A stretch of 14,260 bases of DNA from Acidithiobacillus sp. (GCA_028065135.1 JAPTWR010000056.1:1-14260); one strand, 5' to 3'. Shown: positions 1-7,339, counted from the stretch's first letter. The notes: generated from the letters alone by a model not told the origin. Translations and numbers: made by a program.

Positions 1-1462
1 GAATCTCGATCAGGTTGGTATCATGAACATGCGTTAATTTGCCGGTGATCTGCATGGCATCAGCGCGGTCCATTTGCCTGAACGGCATCAGCCCAAACGG
101 TTTGGCCGGGGTATCGAAAATATCGGTGGCAGGCTGTGGACCTAGTTCAGGGTTGTGAATTTTCAGTATCCGCCCGTCATTACTAATGGAAACATCAATA
201 TGTTTGTCCATGGCTTTATGTAGATAAGAACCACCAAATCCGTCTTCCATAAACCGCTTGCCGATATCCACATGAATGACACCGTATTCTTTGGTATCCA
301 ACAGCAAGCTATCCTTTTCAAAATCTTTCAGCACACCGGAAATGATCTGGCGGTTGTGGTTCTGGATTTCCAGAATGGGTTTGTCCGGATCTACGGGTTC
401 CTGGCGCACATAGTCGGGCAGGTCCTTCCGGTGAGACAGAATAACCCGGTGATGCACCTGCTTAATGCGTTCGGGCGCCTCAATGGCTTTTTCATGACCG
501 ACTTCCAGCAATTTCTGCTGTGCGATGACATAATCCGCCATCTTTTCCGCATCCCGCGCAGCGTGGTAGATTTCATTCTTGTCGTTTTTGAGAATGGATA
601 CCCAGCCCTTCACGTAGGACTCATGATTTTCAGGATGATGGGGTATGCCCGTTTTCTCGGAAATGATGTAGGACGCCATTTCCGCACGCAGCTCTTCTTT
701 GGCCCGCAATGTATGGTCAGAGGCCGTCCCGTTCTGAAACTGCTGTAACCTGCTCCGATTCAGGCGATGCTCCGCCATGGTGGAGTGAGCAATCTCATGC
801 GCCGCTGTGGCATATAAATGTCCGGCATCAAGGAAGGATTCCCGGGGTGGCAGGTGAATATCATCATTTTTAGGGCTGTAAAAAGCCTGTCCCGGACTAT
901 CGAATAAAACAGGGGCGGACTTCTCATTCTGATCAAACAGTTTTTCACCCACTGCATGCATGTCGAAATCATGCGTTTTTGATGGGTCCATCTCATATGG
1001 CGGGATGCCATCGATCTGCGAGGCGTGAAATACCGTATAATACTTGGCGAAACGTCGGACTTCCTTCCTGGAAACCGCAATTTCCTTACCCTCGAACTTT
1101 GGGTTTTCGCCGCCCGGTCGCTCTATGCCTTTTTCATAGCTCTTCCAGACCTCGATAGGGATGCCGTGCTCCCCTTTTTTCACTTGCCAGTCCTGTTCGG
1201 CAGCTTGTTTGTAAGTCACCCAGCGGGGATCGCCAGTGGGGGCGACGGTCGCCAATAACATACGGTTCCCGCCGTTGTATTCCTTGCCGGTGACGGCGTT
1301 GATGGGGCCGGATCTGGGGCCACCGTCATATGGTCGCTGCCATGGGGCGGTATTTTCTTCTACCGCAGTGATGATGCGGTCAGTGACCTCCTGGCGCACA
1401 TCGCGTTTCTCGCGCTTGTCGCGATCTTCGGGCGTGGCTGTACCGTGTCTCTGAGTTGGCAT
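1..1462 (-). CDS. ArdC-type antirestriction protein with zincin metallopeptidase domain (3' end off window)
   Basis: The reading frame is open from the ATG at 1462 to the window edge (about 487 codons), so the C-terminus is missing. Residues about 24-130 match the ArdC N-terminal ssDNA-binding domain, with the signatures TAPWQRPY, NAVTGKEYNGGNR and WVTYKQA. Residues about 180-265 match the zincin-like domain usually fused to it: FYSPKNDDIHLPP, then HEIAH (H222, E223, H226), EHRLNR, and a downstream glutamate (EELRAE, near 257-261) as likely third metal ligand. ArdC proteins of plasmids and ICEs bind single-stranded DNA and protect incoming DNA from restriction. AGGA lies upstream of the start. 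The gene follows the dam-like gene on the same strand after a 108-bp gap holding a 20-bp-spaced direct repeat. The tail beyond residue 300 is not recognised. Family assignment is firm; antirestriction activity is inferred. Confidence 0.88.
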   Translation of the reverse strand, partial: MPTQRHGTATPEDRDKREKRDVRQEVTDRIITAVEENTAPWQRPYDGGPRSGPINAVTGKEYNGGNRMLLATVAPTGDPRWVTYKQAAEQDWQVKKGEHGIPIEVWKSYEKGIERPGGENPKFEGKEIAVSRKEVRRFAKYYTVFHASQIDGIPPYEMDPSKTHDFDMHAVGEKLFDQNEKSAPVLFDSPGQAFYSPKNDDIHLPPRESFLDAGHLYATAAHEIAHSTMAEHRLNRSRLQQFQNGTASDHTLRAKEELRAEMASYIISEKTGIPHHPENHESYVKGWVSILKNDKNEIYHAARDAEKMADYVIAQQKLLEVGHEKAIEAPERIKQVHHRVILSHRKDLPDYVRQEPVDPDKPILEIQNHNRQIISGVLKDFEKDSLLLDTKEYGVIHVDIGKRFMEDGFGGSYLHKAMDKHIDVSISNDGRILKIHNPELGPQPATDIFDTPAKPFGLMPFRQMDRADAMQITGKLTHVHDTNLIEI

Positions 1463-1501
1463 GGGCGTCCTCGCTGATGCTTCTGCATGTCTGAACCAAC
1501 A

Positions 1502-1534
1502 TGGAGGTATAGCGACGGACTTGGTGGTATAGCG
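1502..1534. repeat. Two 13-bp direct repeats upstream of ardC
   Basis: TGGAGGTATAGCG (1502-1514) and TGGTGGTATAGCG (1522-1534) differ at one base and start exactly 20 bp apart, close to two helical turns. On the ardC strand each copy reads CGCTATACCNCCA and includes a TATACC that could act as a -10 element. The pair lies in the only sizeable gap of the leftward operon. A protein-binding site or internal promoter region for ardC is the likely reading. Confidence 0.5.
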
Positions 1535-1570
1535 GTTTACACCAGAATTATGAGGTGGTGATGGTTTGGT

Positions 1571-2485
1571 TTATGCGGCATCTTCATCGCCTCGCTCGTC
1601 CCCCGGATCGGATAAATCAAACAGACTGCATTGCCGAGAGTTTTCAGCGGCAAGCCGCTTCTGTAATGCGATGTTGATCCAGATGCTCTCCATGCGGGCG
1701 GGATCCACTTCTTTTCCGTCTGCTCTGGGTTGCCGAGTGCGGCCAGCACCGCAGACGACATCAAAGTCCTGCCGCTGCCAGCCCGCATTTTCCAATGTTG
1801 CGTAGCAATCGTTCTGGTAGCCAGAGAGCGCTGCCATTCCCTGGATGTTAAGTAGGGCATCTACCAGCTCCTGGTGGGCCTGGTGGTCCATCTCATGCAC
1901 GTAACCGCCGTCCGCCCGGGTAAGCGGGTGATACGGGGGGTCGCAATAAAAGACGGTGGTCGGGGCATCCCATCGGGATATCACCGCTAACGCTTCGTCG
2001 TTTTCCACATAGACCGTCCGTAGCCGTTCGGCCGTGATCAACAGGTCATCGTCAATCGCATGTTTCGCGGCGCGTGCCCGATTGTCGTCTACCCGGGCAT
2101 AGGCCCAGCTGGGCTTTCGGGATAAATCACCGTGAAAAGAAGCGCGAGTCATGATGAAGAATCGCGCAGCGCGTTCGATATCGGGCAGCGCTGAAGGATC
2201 GGCAACGTCCCGCCATGCGTTAAATATCTCCCGGCTGTAGGGGGTGAGCTGCAGGTATTGTTGCAAAGCCTCTGGCTGGTTCCGCAGCATGCTGAAAAAG
2301 TGCGTCACTTCGGAATCCAGGTCGTTGATGACCTCGACGCCTTTGGCGGGACGCGAAAACAACATACTCGCGCCGCCACAGAACGGCTCGACATAGCACA
2401 GGTGCCGGTTCGGTTTCGGAAGTGCCGCGTTGATTCTGTCCGTGAATCGGCCTTTGCCGCCGATCCAGACCAAGGGGCTGCGCAT
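1571..2485 (-). CDS. Dam-type N6-adenine DNA methyltransferase, D12 class
   Basis: This 304-residue protein methylates adenine in DNA using S-adenosylmethionine. It has the D12-class order of motifs: the N-terminal [10 protein letters not shown] segment (residues 4-13), the SAM-binding motif YVEPFCGG (31-38), NDLDSEV (54-60), and the catalytic DPPY (182-185), followed by the SGYQND segment and ESIWIN near the C-terminus. Length is normal for the family. The ATG at 2485 overlaps the upstream gene's TGA by one base (TGATG), indicating translational coupling. Phages and plasmids carry such enzymes to evade restriction or regulate their own genes. The target sequence cannot be read from the protein; GATC is only the commonest possibility. 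Confidence 0.93.
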   Translation of the reverse strand: MRSPLVWIGGKGRFTDRINAALPKPNRHLCYVEPFCGGASMLFSRPAKGVEVINDLDSEVTHFFSMLRNQPEALQQYLQLTPYSREIFNAWRDVADPSALPDIERAARFFIMTRASFHGDLSRKPSWAYARVDDNRARAAKHAIDDDLLITAERLRTVYVENDEALAVISRWDAPTTVFYCDPPYHPLTRADGGYVHEMDHQAHQELVDALLNIQGMAALSGYQNDCYATLENAGWQRQDFDVVCGAGRTRQPRADGKEVDPARMESIWINIALQKRLAAENSRQCSLFDLSDPGDERGDEDAA

Positions 2486-3702
2486 CAGACACCTCCGACT
2501 TTTGTGTTGGTTGTGGACCGATCATCGCCACTCATGAGGTCTAAAATGTGCGTAGCGAGGACGGCTGTGGGGGCCTTCGTGCGGGCGTGGCGGGCGAGTC
2601 CCCGGCGGATATTCCGCATACCGTCACTTCTTCTGGCCAAAAAACGGGCAATCTCCGTAGCCATGGCTAACTCGCCCCGCGGATCCTGAGAAACACGCAG
2701 AAGCACTTCGCGTAAGGAAACCGGCATCCGGTCCTCACCGTCCTTAGAGTCCTCGCCATCCAAAACAGATGATGCCGCCTTCTGGCGCATCTGCCGCATT
2801 ACGCGAGCGTTTTCCTGTTTCTGGATGAGGACCTCCATGGGGCTGTCCATATACCGGCAGAGACCGGCATTCAGCGCGTCGGGATGGGCGTGATCCGGGT
2901 GCAGTAGATCGATGTCCATTACATCGTCGCCGTTCTGCTCCTCGTGGCCGGAACTGAGGGGCTTGGCGTGAGCCATATAGTAAATATCCTGATGAGACAC
3001 GCCGATGCCTTCGGCGATGAAAGTGCGGTATTGGGAGATGGTCTGAAAGTAACCCGAACACATTTTGTCGATGTTGAGGTTGGGTATGCGCTCAAAATCA
3101 TGGGATTCTATGACCTGGCGCAGTATCCTGGACGCCGCATCCCGTGCATCGGCATGGTCCGCGATGATGAGTTTTTTGCGCAGATAGGTACCCACGGCGA
3201 GAGTGATGGCGGCGATGGACTTGTTGAGGTACCAGTGCACGGCATATCCGACTTCCGCGGAGACTTGCGCCCCTTCCACTTGTTCCCGGTACACGGGGAC
3301 TGCCTTTCTCAACCAGCGGTGAAAATTCTGCGCTGATGCGTGTGTGGTAACACTGGCGCGCGGATCCGGGATCAGCAGGTCCTGCGGATCCGGATCGACG
3401 AGAGGGTTTCGCGGAATTGCCACGGCTTCCACTTCTTCGTTGTCATCCAGATCCAGTCCTTCGTACCACTCCGGCGCTACCGCATAATCATCACCGTCCT
3501 CGGCGGCCTGAATCGCTTCAGGATCATCCAGGAGGAAGCCAAGTCCCTCAGTCCTGTCAAAATGCCGCGACGTGGCGCCCCAGGATTGGCGCGCCAATTC
3601 CTTACGTTCAGCCAGAGGAAGCGGGTAATCCATATCCATATCGATATCCTCATTGCCGGCGTTGATAAAATCGTTTTCTTCTGGGTTGGATGGATTGGGC
3701 AT
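2485..3702 (-). CDS. Unrecognised acidic protein between dnaC-like and dam-like genes
   Basis: I chose the ATG at 3702 (405 residues). The frame stays open upstream to 3771, but the codon there is TTG and lies inside the dnaC-like gene. The N-terminal 120 residues are very acidic, with runs such as EDIDMDMD and [11 protein letters not shown], and probably disordered. The middle (about 150-260) looks helical ([35 protein letters not shown]). The C-terminus is basic ([20 protein letters not shown]). I recognise no family. Its place between a helicase loader and a methylase in a coupled operon suggests a DNA-metabolism accessory, perhaps a primase- or partition-associated factor, but nothing in the sequence proves that. 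Confidence 0.8.
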   Translation of the reverse strand: MPNPSNPEENDFINAGNEDIDMDMDYPLPLAERKELARQSWGATSRHFDRTEGLGFLLDDPEAIQAAEDGDDYAVAPEWYEGLDLDDNEEVEAVAIPRNPLVDPDPQDLLIPDPRASVTTHASAQNFHRWLRKAVPVYREQVEGAQVSAEVGYAVHWYLNKSIAAITLAVGTYLRKKLIIADHADARDAASRILRQVIESHDFERIPNLNIDKMCSGYFQTISQYRTFIAEGIGVSHQDIYYMAHAKPLSSGHEEQNGDDVMDIDLLHPDHAHPDALNAGLCRYMDSPMEVLIQKQENARVMRQMRQKAASSVLDGEDSKDGEDRMPVSLREVLLRVSQDPRGELAMATEIARFLARRSDGMRNIRRGLARHARTKAPTAVLATHILDLMSGDDRSTTNTKVGGV

Positions 3703-3734
3703 CACACAATTTCCCGGTTTTGCGTATAGTTCAT
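3702..3734 (-). CDS. Possible 10-codon coupling mini-ORF (MNYTQNREIV)
   Basis: The ATG at 3734 overlaps the dnaC-like stop as ATGA and sits 7 nt after GGAGGA (3742-3747). It reads ten codons and ends in a TGA that overlaps the next gene's ATG as TGATG. The large downstream gene has no comparable ribosome-binding site of its own at 3702. This suggests a stop-start relay rather than a functional peptide. Confidence 0.4.
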   Translation of the reverse strand: MNYTQNREIV

Positions 3735-4570
3735 GCCTCGATCCTCCCGCGCCGGTAGCTTTGCCAATCAAAGAGCAGCAACCCGCCGTTCTGGCACAGC
3801 CGATCGAATGCGGCCGCCCCCAGGTACTTCTCCACGCCTTCCACCCCTTCGTTGGACAGAATGATGGTCGGTTTCATGTCGCGATATCGGTGGTCGATGA
3901 CCTCGAAGAGATGTACCAGCTCTCCATCGCTACCAAACGTTTTCCCAACCTCGTCGATAATGAGCAAATCAGCTTCTGCAAACCCGCGAATAACCTCCAG
4001 CTCCGTGCTGTTGCCGATACCGCGCTGCCAGGTCTGGCGGATCCGGGCGATGACGTCGTAGGCGGTGACATGGAGCACGCTACGGCCCATGGACAGCACT
4101 GTCCGGGCAATAGCCGATGCCAGGTGGTTTTTGCCGGTGCCGGGATTCCCGCAGAGAATGAGGCTGGATCCCTTGCTCGCCCGCTCCGCGAAATGCTCGG
4201 CGTAGTCCCAGCAGACATCCAGGGCCGTCTGCTGCCCAGGGACATCGACCACGTAGTTGTCGAAATCACAGTCGATGTAGCGGCGGGGGATGGCGGCGCT
4301 CTCCATGAGGCGTTGGGAGGCATGCTCCGCCGCGCATATCGAACAGACTGGCGCGATGTATCGAACGACATCCTGCTCATCCACCATCGAAATGGGATAG
4401 CGACCGTGGCGTGCGCACTCGCGGTACTGAGGATGGCGGTCAGGCAGGATCGCCTCGTTGGTGGGGTCGAATCCCCATTTGGTGAGGAGATCCCTGGCCA
4501 TCTCTCCGACGGGAACACAAGGCCGTTCTTTACTCTTGTCTTTACTCTCGAACTTCTTCGGCAGCGACAT
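3731..4570 (-). CDS. DnaC/YdaV-like replicative helicase loader, AAA+ ATPase
   Basis: This 279-residue protein should load the replicative helicase (DnaB) at the element's origin. It has Walker A GNPGTGKN (141-148), nearly the same as in E. coli DnaC, Walker B LLIIDE (202-207), and the sensor segment TIILSN (235-240). Before the ATPase domain lies a Cys/His cluster, C52 and H55 (CARHG) with C76 and C79 (CSIC), typical of phage DnaC-like proteins with an N-terminal zinc-binding region. AGGAG precedes the ATG, which is 9 bp after the DUF1376 stop. The DUF1376-DnaC pair parallels ydaU-ydaV in the Rac prophage and lambda O-P in logic. IstB, the transposon helper, shares the fold, but there is no transposase here. 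Confidence 0.93.
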   Translation of the reverse strand: MSLPKKFESKDKSKERPCVPVGEMARDLLTKWGFDPTNEAILPDRHPQYRECARHGRYPISMVDEQDVVRYIAPVCSICAAEHASQRLMESAAIPRRYIDCDFDNYVVDVPGQQTALDVCWDYAEHFAERASKGSSLILCGNPGTGKNHLASAIARTVLSMGRSVLHVTAYDVIARIRQTWQRGIGNSTELEVIRGFAEADLLIIDEVGKTFGSDGELVHLFEVIDHRYRDMKPTIILSNEGVEGVEKYLGAAAFDRLCQNGGLLLFDWQSYRRGRIEA

Positions 4571-4579
4571 GGTTATCTC

Positions 4580-5659
4580 CTAAAGTTTGACATAATGAGA
4601 TCCGCCGACGGCGACCGGTTGCAGCAACTCCCGGTTGGGCGGAGCGATCGGGGGTTGCTTGCCGCCGGGTTTCCTCTTCCCCGTCTTTCCGTCGTCCTTG
4701 AGGATGGCGGCGATGTACGCGACATGAATGCCCGCCCCTTTTCTCTCCAGAGCGATTTCGGCCGCCGCCAGGATGTGCTCATCGGTGAATCGGGCGCACA
4801 TCTCCTGCACCACCACCATGTGCGGTGCGGCGCGGACGCCGAGTTCCCGCAATCGCTTGCAGACCAGTCCTTCGCGAGTGGGAACCGTGTCTTGTTGACC
4901 GACTTGGAAACCTTCTGGCGCGGCGGGCAAACTACCATTTGGTAACGTTACCGGCAGTGATTCCTGCAACGTTACCGGCGCGTTATGCGCGTTATTATCA
5001 TATTGTTTTTCTTCTTCTTTATATTTATCTAGTTCTTTATTGGGTAACGTTATCGATAACGTTACCTCTGCCGAGTCCGCTAACGTTACCGCAGCCGTTA
5101 CGGGTGCTGTGGAAGCCGGAGTGCCTTCCTGCACTTCGAAGGCCGCGACGCGCCGCATCTGGTTTTCGCGCTGTTTTTCTTTGAACCGTTGTTGCCGCCG
5201 CCTGTTTTGCTCCCGGAGCCGTTCCATGGCATCGTCACCGCCGCTCTGGCGGCTCTGGAGGGATTGCAGAATGTCGAGGACGGTCATGGCCACGGTCTGA
5301 TGGTACAAGCGCCCGTCGGAGCACAGCGTCCAGCCGTAGAGCGCCATGCCGCGCACGCGCTGCCAAGCCTTTTTGCGGTGGTCGTAGCCGGCGGCCTGCG
5401 CTAGGACGACCTCGTTATTGGGCAGACTCCCGGCCGGCACCTGATGGATGGCGAACATCCACAGCTTGACCGCCGCGCCCAATTCTTCGTTGCTGGCGAT
5501 CTGTAGAAACTCCGAATGCCCCAGTTTGAGCATGTCCAGCTTGAACCACGGCACCGCGCGAATGTCGGTGTCCGGTGGAGTCAGGGGTTCCAGATCCGAT
5601 GTGCCGGCGATGAATGGCAAAAAGGTGGTATCCACCGACTTCTTGTCAATGGACGGCAT
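4580..5659 (-). CDS. DUF1376 (YdaU-like) replication protein carrying a candidate origin
   Basis: I chose the ATG at 5659 (359 residues), preceded by GGAGGG; the open frame upstream to 5935 is a shadow of the neighbouring gene. Residues about 20-125 are the DUF1376 domain (VPWFKLDM, FLQIASNEELGAA, LPNNEVVLAQAAG, CSDGRLYH). A basic, probably coiled-coil stretch follows (145-170, RLREQNRRRQQRFKEKQREN). Residues 186-240 hold repeated VTL/VTLP units that coincide with palindromic DNA repeats and an AT-rich tract. The C-terminal 100 residues look like a helical domain. DUF1376 proteins occur next to DnaC-like loaders in prophages, and I infer a replisome organiser that binds its own gene, like lambda O. 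The biochemical role of the family is not well established. Confidence 0.85.
   Translation of the reverse strand: MPSIDKKSVDTTFLPFIAGTSDLEPLTPPDTDIRAVPWFKLDMLKLGHSEFLQIASNEELGAAVKLWMFAIHQVPAGSLPNNEVVLAQAAGYDHRKKAWQRVRGMALYGWTLCSDGRLYHQTVAMTVLDILQSLQSRQSGGDDAMERLREQNRRRQQRFKEKQRENQMRRVAAFEVQEGTPASTAPVTAAVTLADSAEVTLSITLPNKELDKYKEEEKQYDNNAHNAPVTLQESLPVTLPNGSLPAAPEGFQVGQQDTVPTREGLVCKRLRELGVRAAPHMVVVQEMCARFTDEHILAAAEIALERKGAGIHVAYIAAILKDDGKTGKRKPGGKQPPIAPPNRELLQPVAVGGSHYVKL
4941..5102. other. Candidate replication origin: iterons flanking an AT-rich tract inside the DUF1376 gene
   Basis: Copies of GGTAACGTTACC lie at 4941-4952 (perfect palindrome), 4965-4976, 5043-5054, 5055-5066 and 5079-5090, with a decayed copy at 5091-5102. 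Start distances are 24, 78, 12, 24 and 12 bp. Between the second and third copies, 4991-5041 is only about 18% G+C in an otherwise GC-rich gene. Iterons beside an easily melted segment, inside an initiator gene and upstream of a helicase-loader gene, is the lambda ori layout. I see no convincing DnaA box. The repeats also encode VTL peptide units, so protein-level repetition is the alternative. Confidence 0.6.
5043..5066. repeat. 24-bp perfect palindrome made of two head-to-head iterons
   Basis: The half GGTAACGTTATC is followed directly by its exact reverse complement GATAACGTTACC. Each half is itself a near-palindromic iteron, so this is a palindrome of palindromes. It sits immediately next to the AT-rich tract and would be the strongest binding site in the cluster. 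Confidence 0.75.
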
Positions 5660-6152
5660 GGCGGCGCCCTCCGGTTTGCGTCGATGTTTCCGCTGCTTGT
5701 CCGTCGCGCGGCTTTTTCCTGGTCTTACGGGCGTGCGCCGCGTTGCGCTCTTCCTCGGCCCATTTCTGGGTGTCTTCCTCCACGAGGAAGGCGAAGACCA
5801 TCCGTGCGGTCTCCTGGTGGTAGAGTCGCCCGTCCGAGCACAGCGCCCAGCCGTAGAGCGCCATGGCGCGAACGCGCTGCCAGGCCTTCGCCCGATGATC
5901 ACATCCGGCGAGTTTGGCCAGAATGATTTCGTCATTGGGCAGGCTGCCGGCCGGCACTTGGAACAGGCTGTGCAGACACAGCCTGGCGGCCGCGCCCAAT
6001 TCCTCGTTGGTGGCCACGTGGATGAATTCCGAATGGAGAAGGTTGACGATGTCCACCTCGAATACGGCGCCGTGGCGGAGGTCCGTTCCAGGCGGCGTGA
6101 GCGGTTCCAGATCGGACGTGGCGGTAATGAATGGCTTTAGGGCTGCAGACAT
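5646..6152 (-). CDS. Second DUF1376 paralog, short form
   Basis: This 168-residue protein is a tandem paralog of the gene after it. Shared blocks are TSDLEPLTPP, HSEF, ATNEELGAAARL, QVPAGSLPNDE, KAWQRVRAMALYGW and CSDGRLYH. It stops shortly after the DUF1376 domain and has no repeat or C-terminal region. A conserved tryptophan of the paralog (VPWF) is replaced here (GAVF), so function may have drifted. GGAGG lies just before the ATG at 6152. Its end overlaps the next gene's start by 14 bp, and its start overlaps the preceding gene's end by 16 bp. It may modulate or compete with the full-length initiator, but that is inference. Confidence 0.85.
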   Translation of the reverse strand: MSAALKPFITATSDLEPLTPPGTDLRHGAVFEVDIVNLLHSEFIHVATNEELGAAARLCLHSLFQVPAGSLPNDEIILAKLAGCDHRAKAWQRVRAMALYGWALCSDGRLYHQETARMVFAFLVEEDTQKWAEEERNAAHARKTRKKPRDGQAAETSTQTGGRRHAVH

Positions 6153-6895
6153 GGATACCTCCCACTATTGCGGGTTGTGTGACGTGGCGGAGTACGGAAA
6201 TGAGCTGCGCCATAAGGAATCAAAGGCGGGCTTGGCCAGGGCGGCGGCGGGAGTGGTAAGTAATCAATTGGCATGTGTGCCTCCATGGGGCCGCACCGCT
6301 GTTCTGGCGGGGTGGACTCCACCAGAACAGCGGGGCGGCTTTTGGTCGCCAGTATTAATGTCGCGTGAATGACGGCACTGACCTCGGACTTGGTCAGGCC
6401 GGTGGCCGCCGATATTTCGGCATAGCTGCCATGCCCTTGCCGCACCGCCTCGACGATCTGGTCCTTCTTTGGCAAAAGGGCAAGCGTCCCCGGATTGAAG
6501 TCTCCGACCCCAGGTTGCCCGCCTCCGTTGTATTCTTCACCGATGTCTTGCGGAGGGTCGCCAGCGCCGGCAACGGGTCCTGTCAGGAATGGCGAAAGCA
6601 GCGCGGGGTTACTTAATCTGGATGTCGTAGACTGCATGGCGGAGGCCTCCTGAGAGGTTGATGGTTCAGCGGAAAGCGCCGGTACCGGTTCGCGGCTTTC
6701 TGCACGGATCTGATCTGTCTTGACGGCGGTGATAGTCGGCCGCGACGGTATCGAAGCCTGCGCCCCACCTGGGGCGGCACCCCCTCGTGGCCCCACGTCC
6801 CTCCGGTAGACGGGACGCTCCCCGCGATATTCCTCACGGGGGCCTGTGGGCAGATAGGCGGGACGGGCGGATACGACGGGATCCAGGGCGCTCAT
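6137..6895 (-). CDS. HTH-containing, proline-rich early protein
   Basis: I prefer the ATG at 6895 (252 residues), which overlaps the stop of the 31-codon ORF as ATGA; an in-frame ATG at 6949 is possible. Residues 1-140 are low-complexity, rich in P, S, G and R. Residues 142-185 form a probable helix-turn-helix (KKDQIVEAVRQG, SYAEISAATGLTKSEVSAVI), resembling winged HTH domains of phage regulators. The last 50 residues are proline-rich (PLPPPPWPSPP). An internal in-frame ATG at 6274 with GGAGG before it could start a 45-residue product. A strong hairpin lies within the gene at 6296-6333. Position after the Cro-like gene suggests an early regulator or replication accessory; I do not recognise the specific family. 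Confidence 0.7.
   Translation of the reverse strand: MSALDPVVSARPAYLPTGPREEYRGERPVYRRDVGPRGGAAPGGAQASIPSRPTITAVKTDQIRAESREPVPALSAEPSTSQEASAMQSTTSRLSNPALLSPFLTGPVAGAGDPPQDIGEEYNGGGQPGVGDFNPGTLALLPKKDQIVEAVRQGHGSYAEISAATGLTKSEVSAVIHATLILATKSRPAVLVESTPPEQRCGPMEAHMPIDYLPLPPPPWPSPPLIPYGAAHFRTPPRHTTRNSGRYPCLQP
6296..6333. repeat. 12-bp perfect inverted repeat inside the HTH gene
   Basis: CCGCTGTTCTGG (6296-6307) and CCAGAACAGCGG (6322-6333) are exact inverse copies with a 14-nt loop, and flanking GCCGC/GCGGC can extend the stem. Read rightward it is followed by TTTT at 6340-6343, so it could end plus-strand transcription. On the coding strand no T-run follows. It may instead be a regulator site or mRNA structure just before the internal GGAGG/ATG at 6274. 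Confidence 0.55.
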
Positions 6896-6987
6896 GAGAG
6901 ATGTTCTCGCGTGGAAAAATCTTGTAGGTTGGATTGGCGTTGAAGCCATGCGACCTTAGCTGTGACGTAGCTGCGGTTACCGTTCAT
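6892..6987 (-). CDS. 31-codon ORF coupled to the HTH gene
   Basis: An ATG at 6987 follows AGAGGA with good spacing, and the frame runs 31 codons to a TGA at 6892-6894 that overlaps the ATG at 6895 as ATGA. The peptide (MNGNRSYVTAKVAWLQ...) has no recognised family. Strong ribosome binding and exact coupling make translation plausible, either as a real small protein or as a leader for the HTH gene. The overlapping in-frame extension of the HTH gene from 6949 is the alternative. Confidence 0.45.
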   Translation of the reverse strand: MNGNRSYVTAKVAWLQRQSNLQDFSTREHLS

Positions 6988-7066
6988 GCTGTCCTCTGGA
7001 TGCGGTACAGTGACCGCCCTTGGTCATTGCAGGGGCGACGGATAGAAAATATTCCGAAACGCGTGC

Positions 7067-7333
7067 TCATGCGGATTCCCTCTCGGGCCCTTGGGCTTGG
7101 GGAGAGGTATCACCGTGGGTGGTGATACCTGCGGTGGAGAGAGGCTGTGTGCAGATTCGGCTGTAAAGCGCGTCAATAGCACGTACAGACCGTTCGCGCG
7201 GTTCGGCATGTTTGCCTCTGGCGATGCGGGACACCGTCGCCTGCGTTATGCCAGTCTCACGTGCCACCTCAACGGTCGTGAGACCGGAGGCTATCAAGGA
7301 TTTCAGTTTTTCGGAGGCAGATAGTATGTCCAT
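7067..7333 (-). CDS. Cro-like HTH regulator
   Basis: This 88-residue protein has an XRE/Cro-type helix-turn-helix at about residues 19-47 (TTVEVARETGITQATVSRIARG). It is the first gene of the leftward operon and faces the CI-like repressor across an 84-bp control region, the usual cI/cro arrangement. The -10 element ends at 7340, so transcription would begin at or beside the ATG at 7333 and the message may be leaderless; no Shine-Dalgarno is visible. The C-terminal 30 residues (TQPLSTAGITTHGDT...) look unstructured. Assignment as a HTH repressor is firm; the Cro-equivalent role is from position. Confidence 0.85.
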   Translation of the reverse strand: MDILSASEKLKSLIASGLTTVEVARETGITQATVSRIARGKHAEPRERSVRAIDALYSRICTQPLSTAGITTHGDTSPQAQGPERESA

Positions 7334-7339
7334 GCCGCA

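Noticed and set aside
3703..3771. Upstream extension of the acidic protein to 3771
   Set aside because: The codon at 3771 is TTG inside the helicase-loader gene with no ribosome-binding site; the ATG at 3702 is coupled by TGATG.
3653..4945. 430-codon open frame on the plus strand
   Set aside because: It lies antisense to the DnaC-like gene, which has intact Walker motifs and a good ribosome-binding site; the plus frame has no recognisable domain.
5660..5935. N-terminal extension of the long DUF1376 gene
   Set aside because: The 92 extra residues are an out-of-frame shadow of the short DUF1376 gene; homology begins after the ATG at 5659, which has GGAGGG.
7005..7030. TGACC/GGTCA hairpin downstream of the Cro-like gene as a terminator
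   Set aside because: Only five base pairs and no T-run; it would also cut the coupled operon from its promoter.
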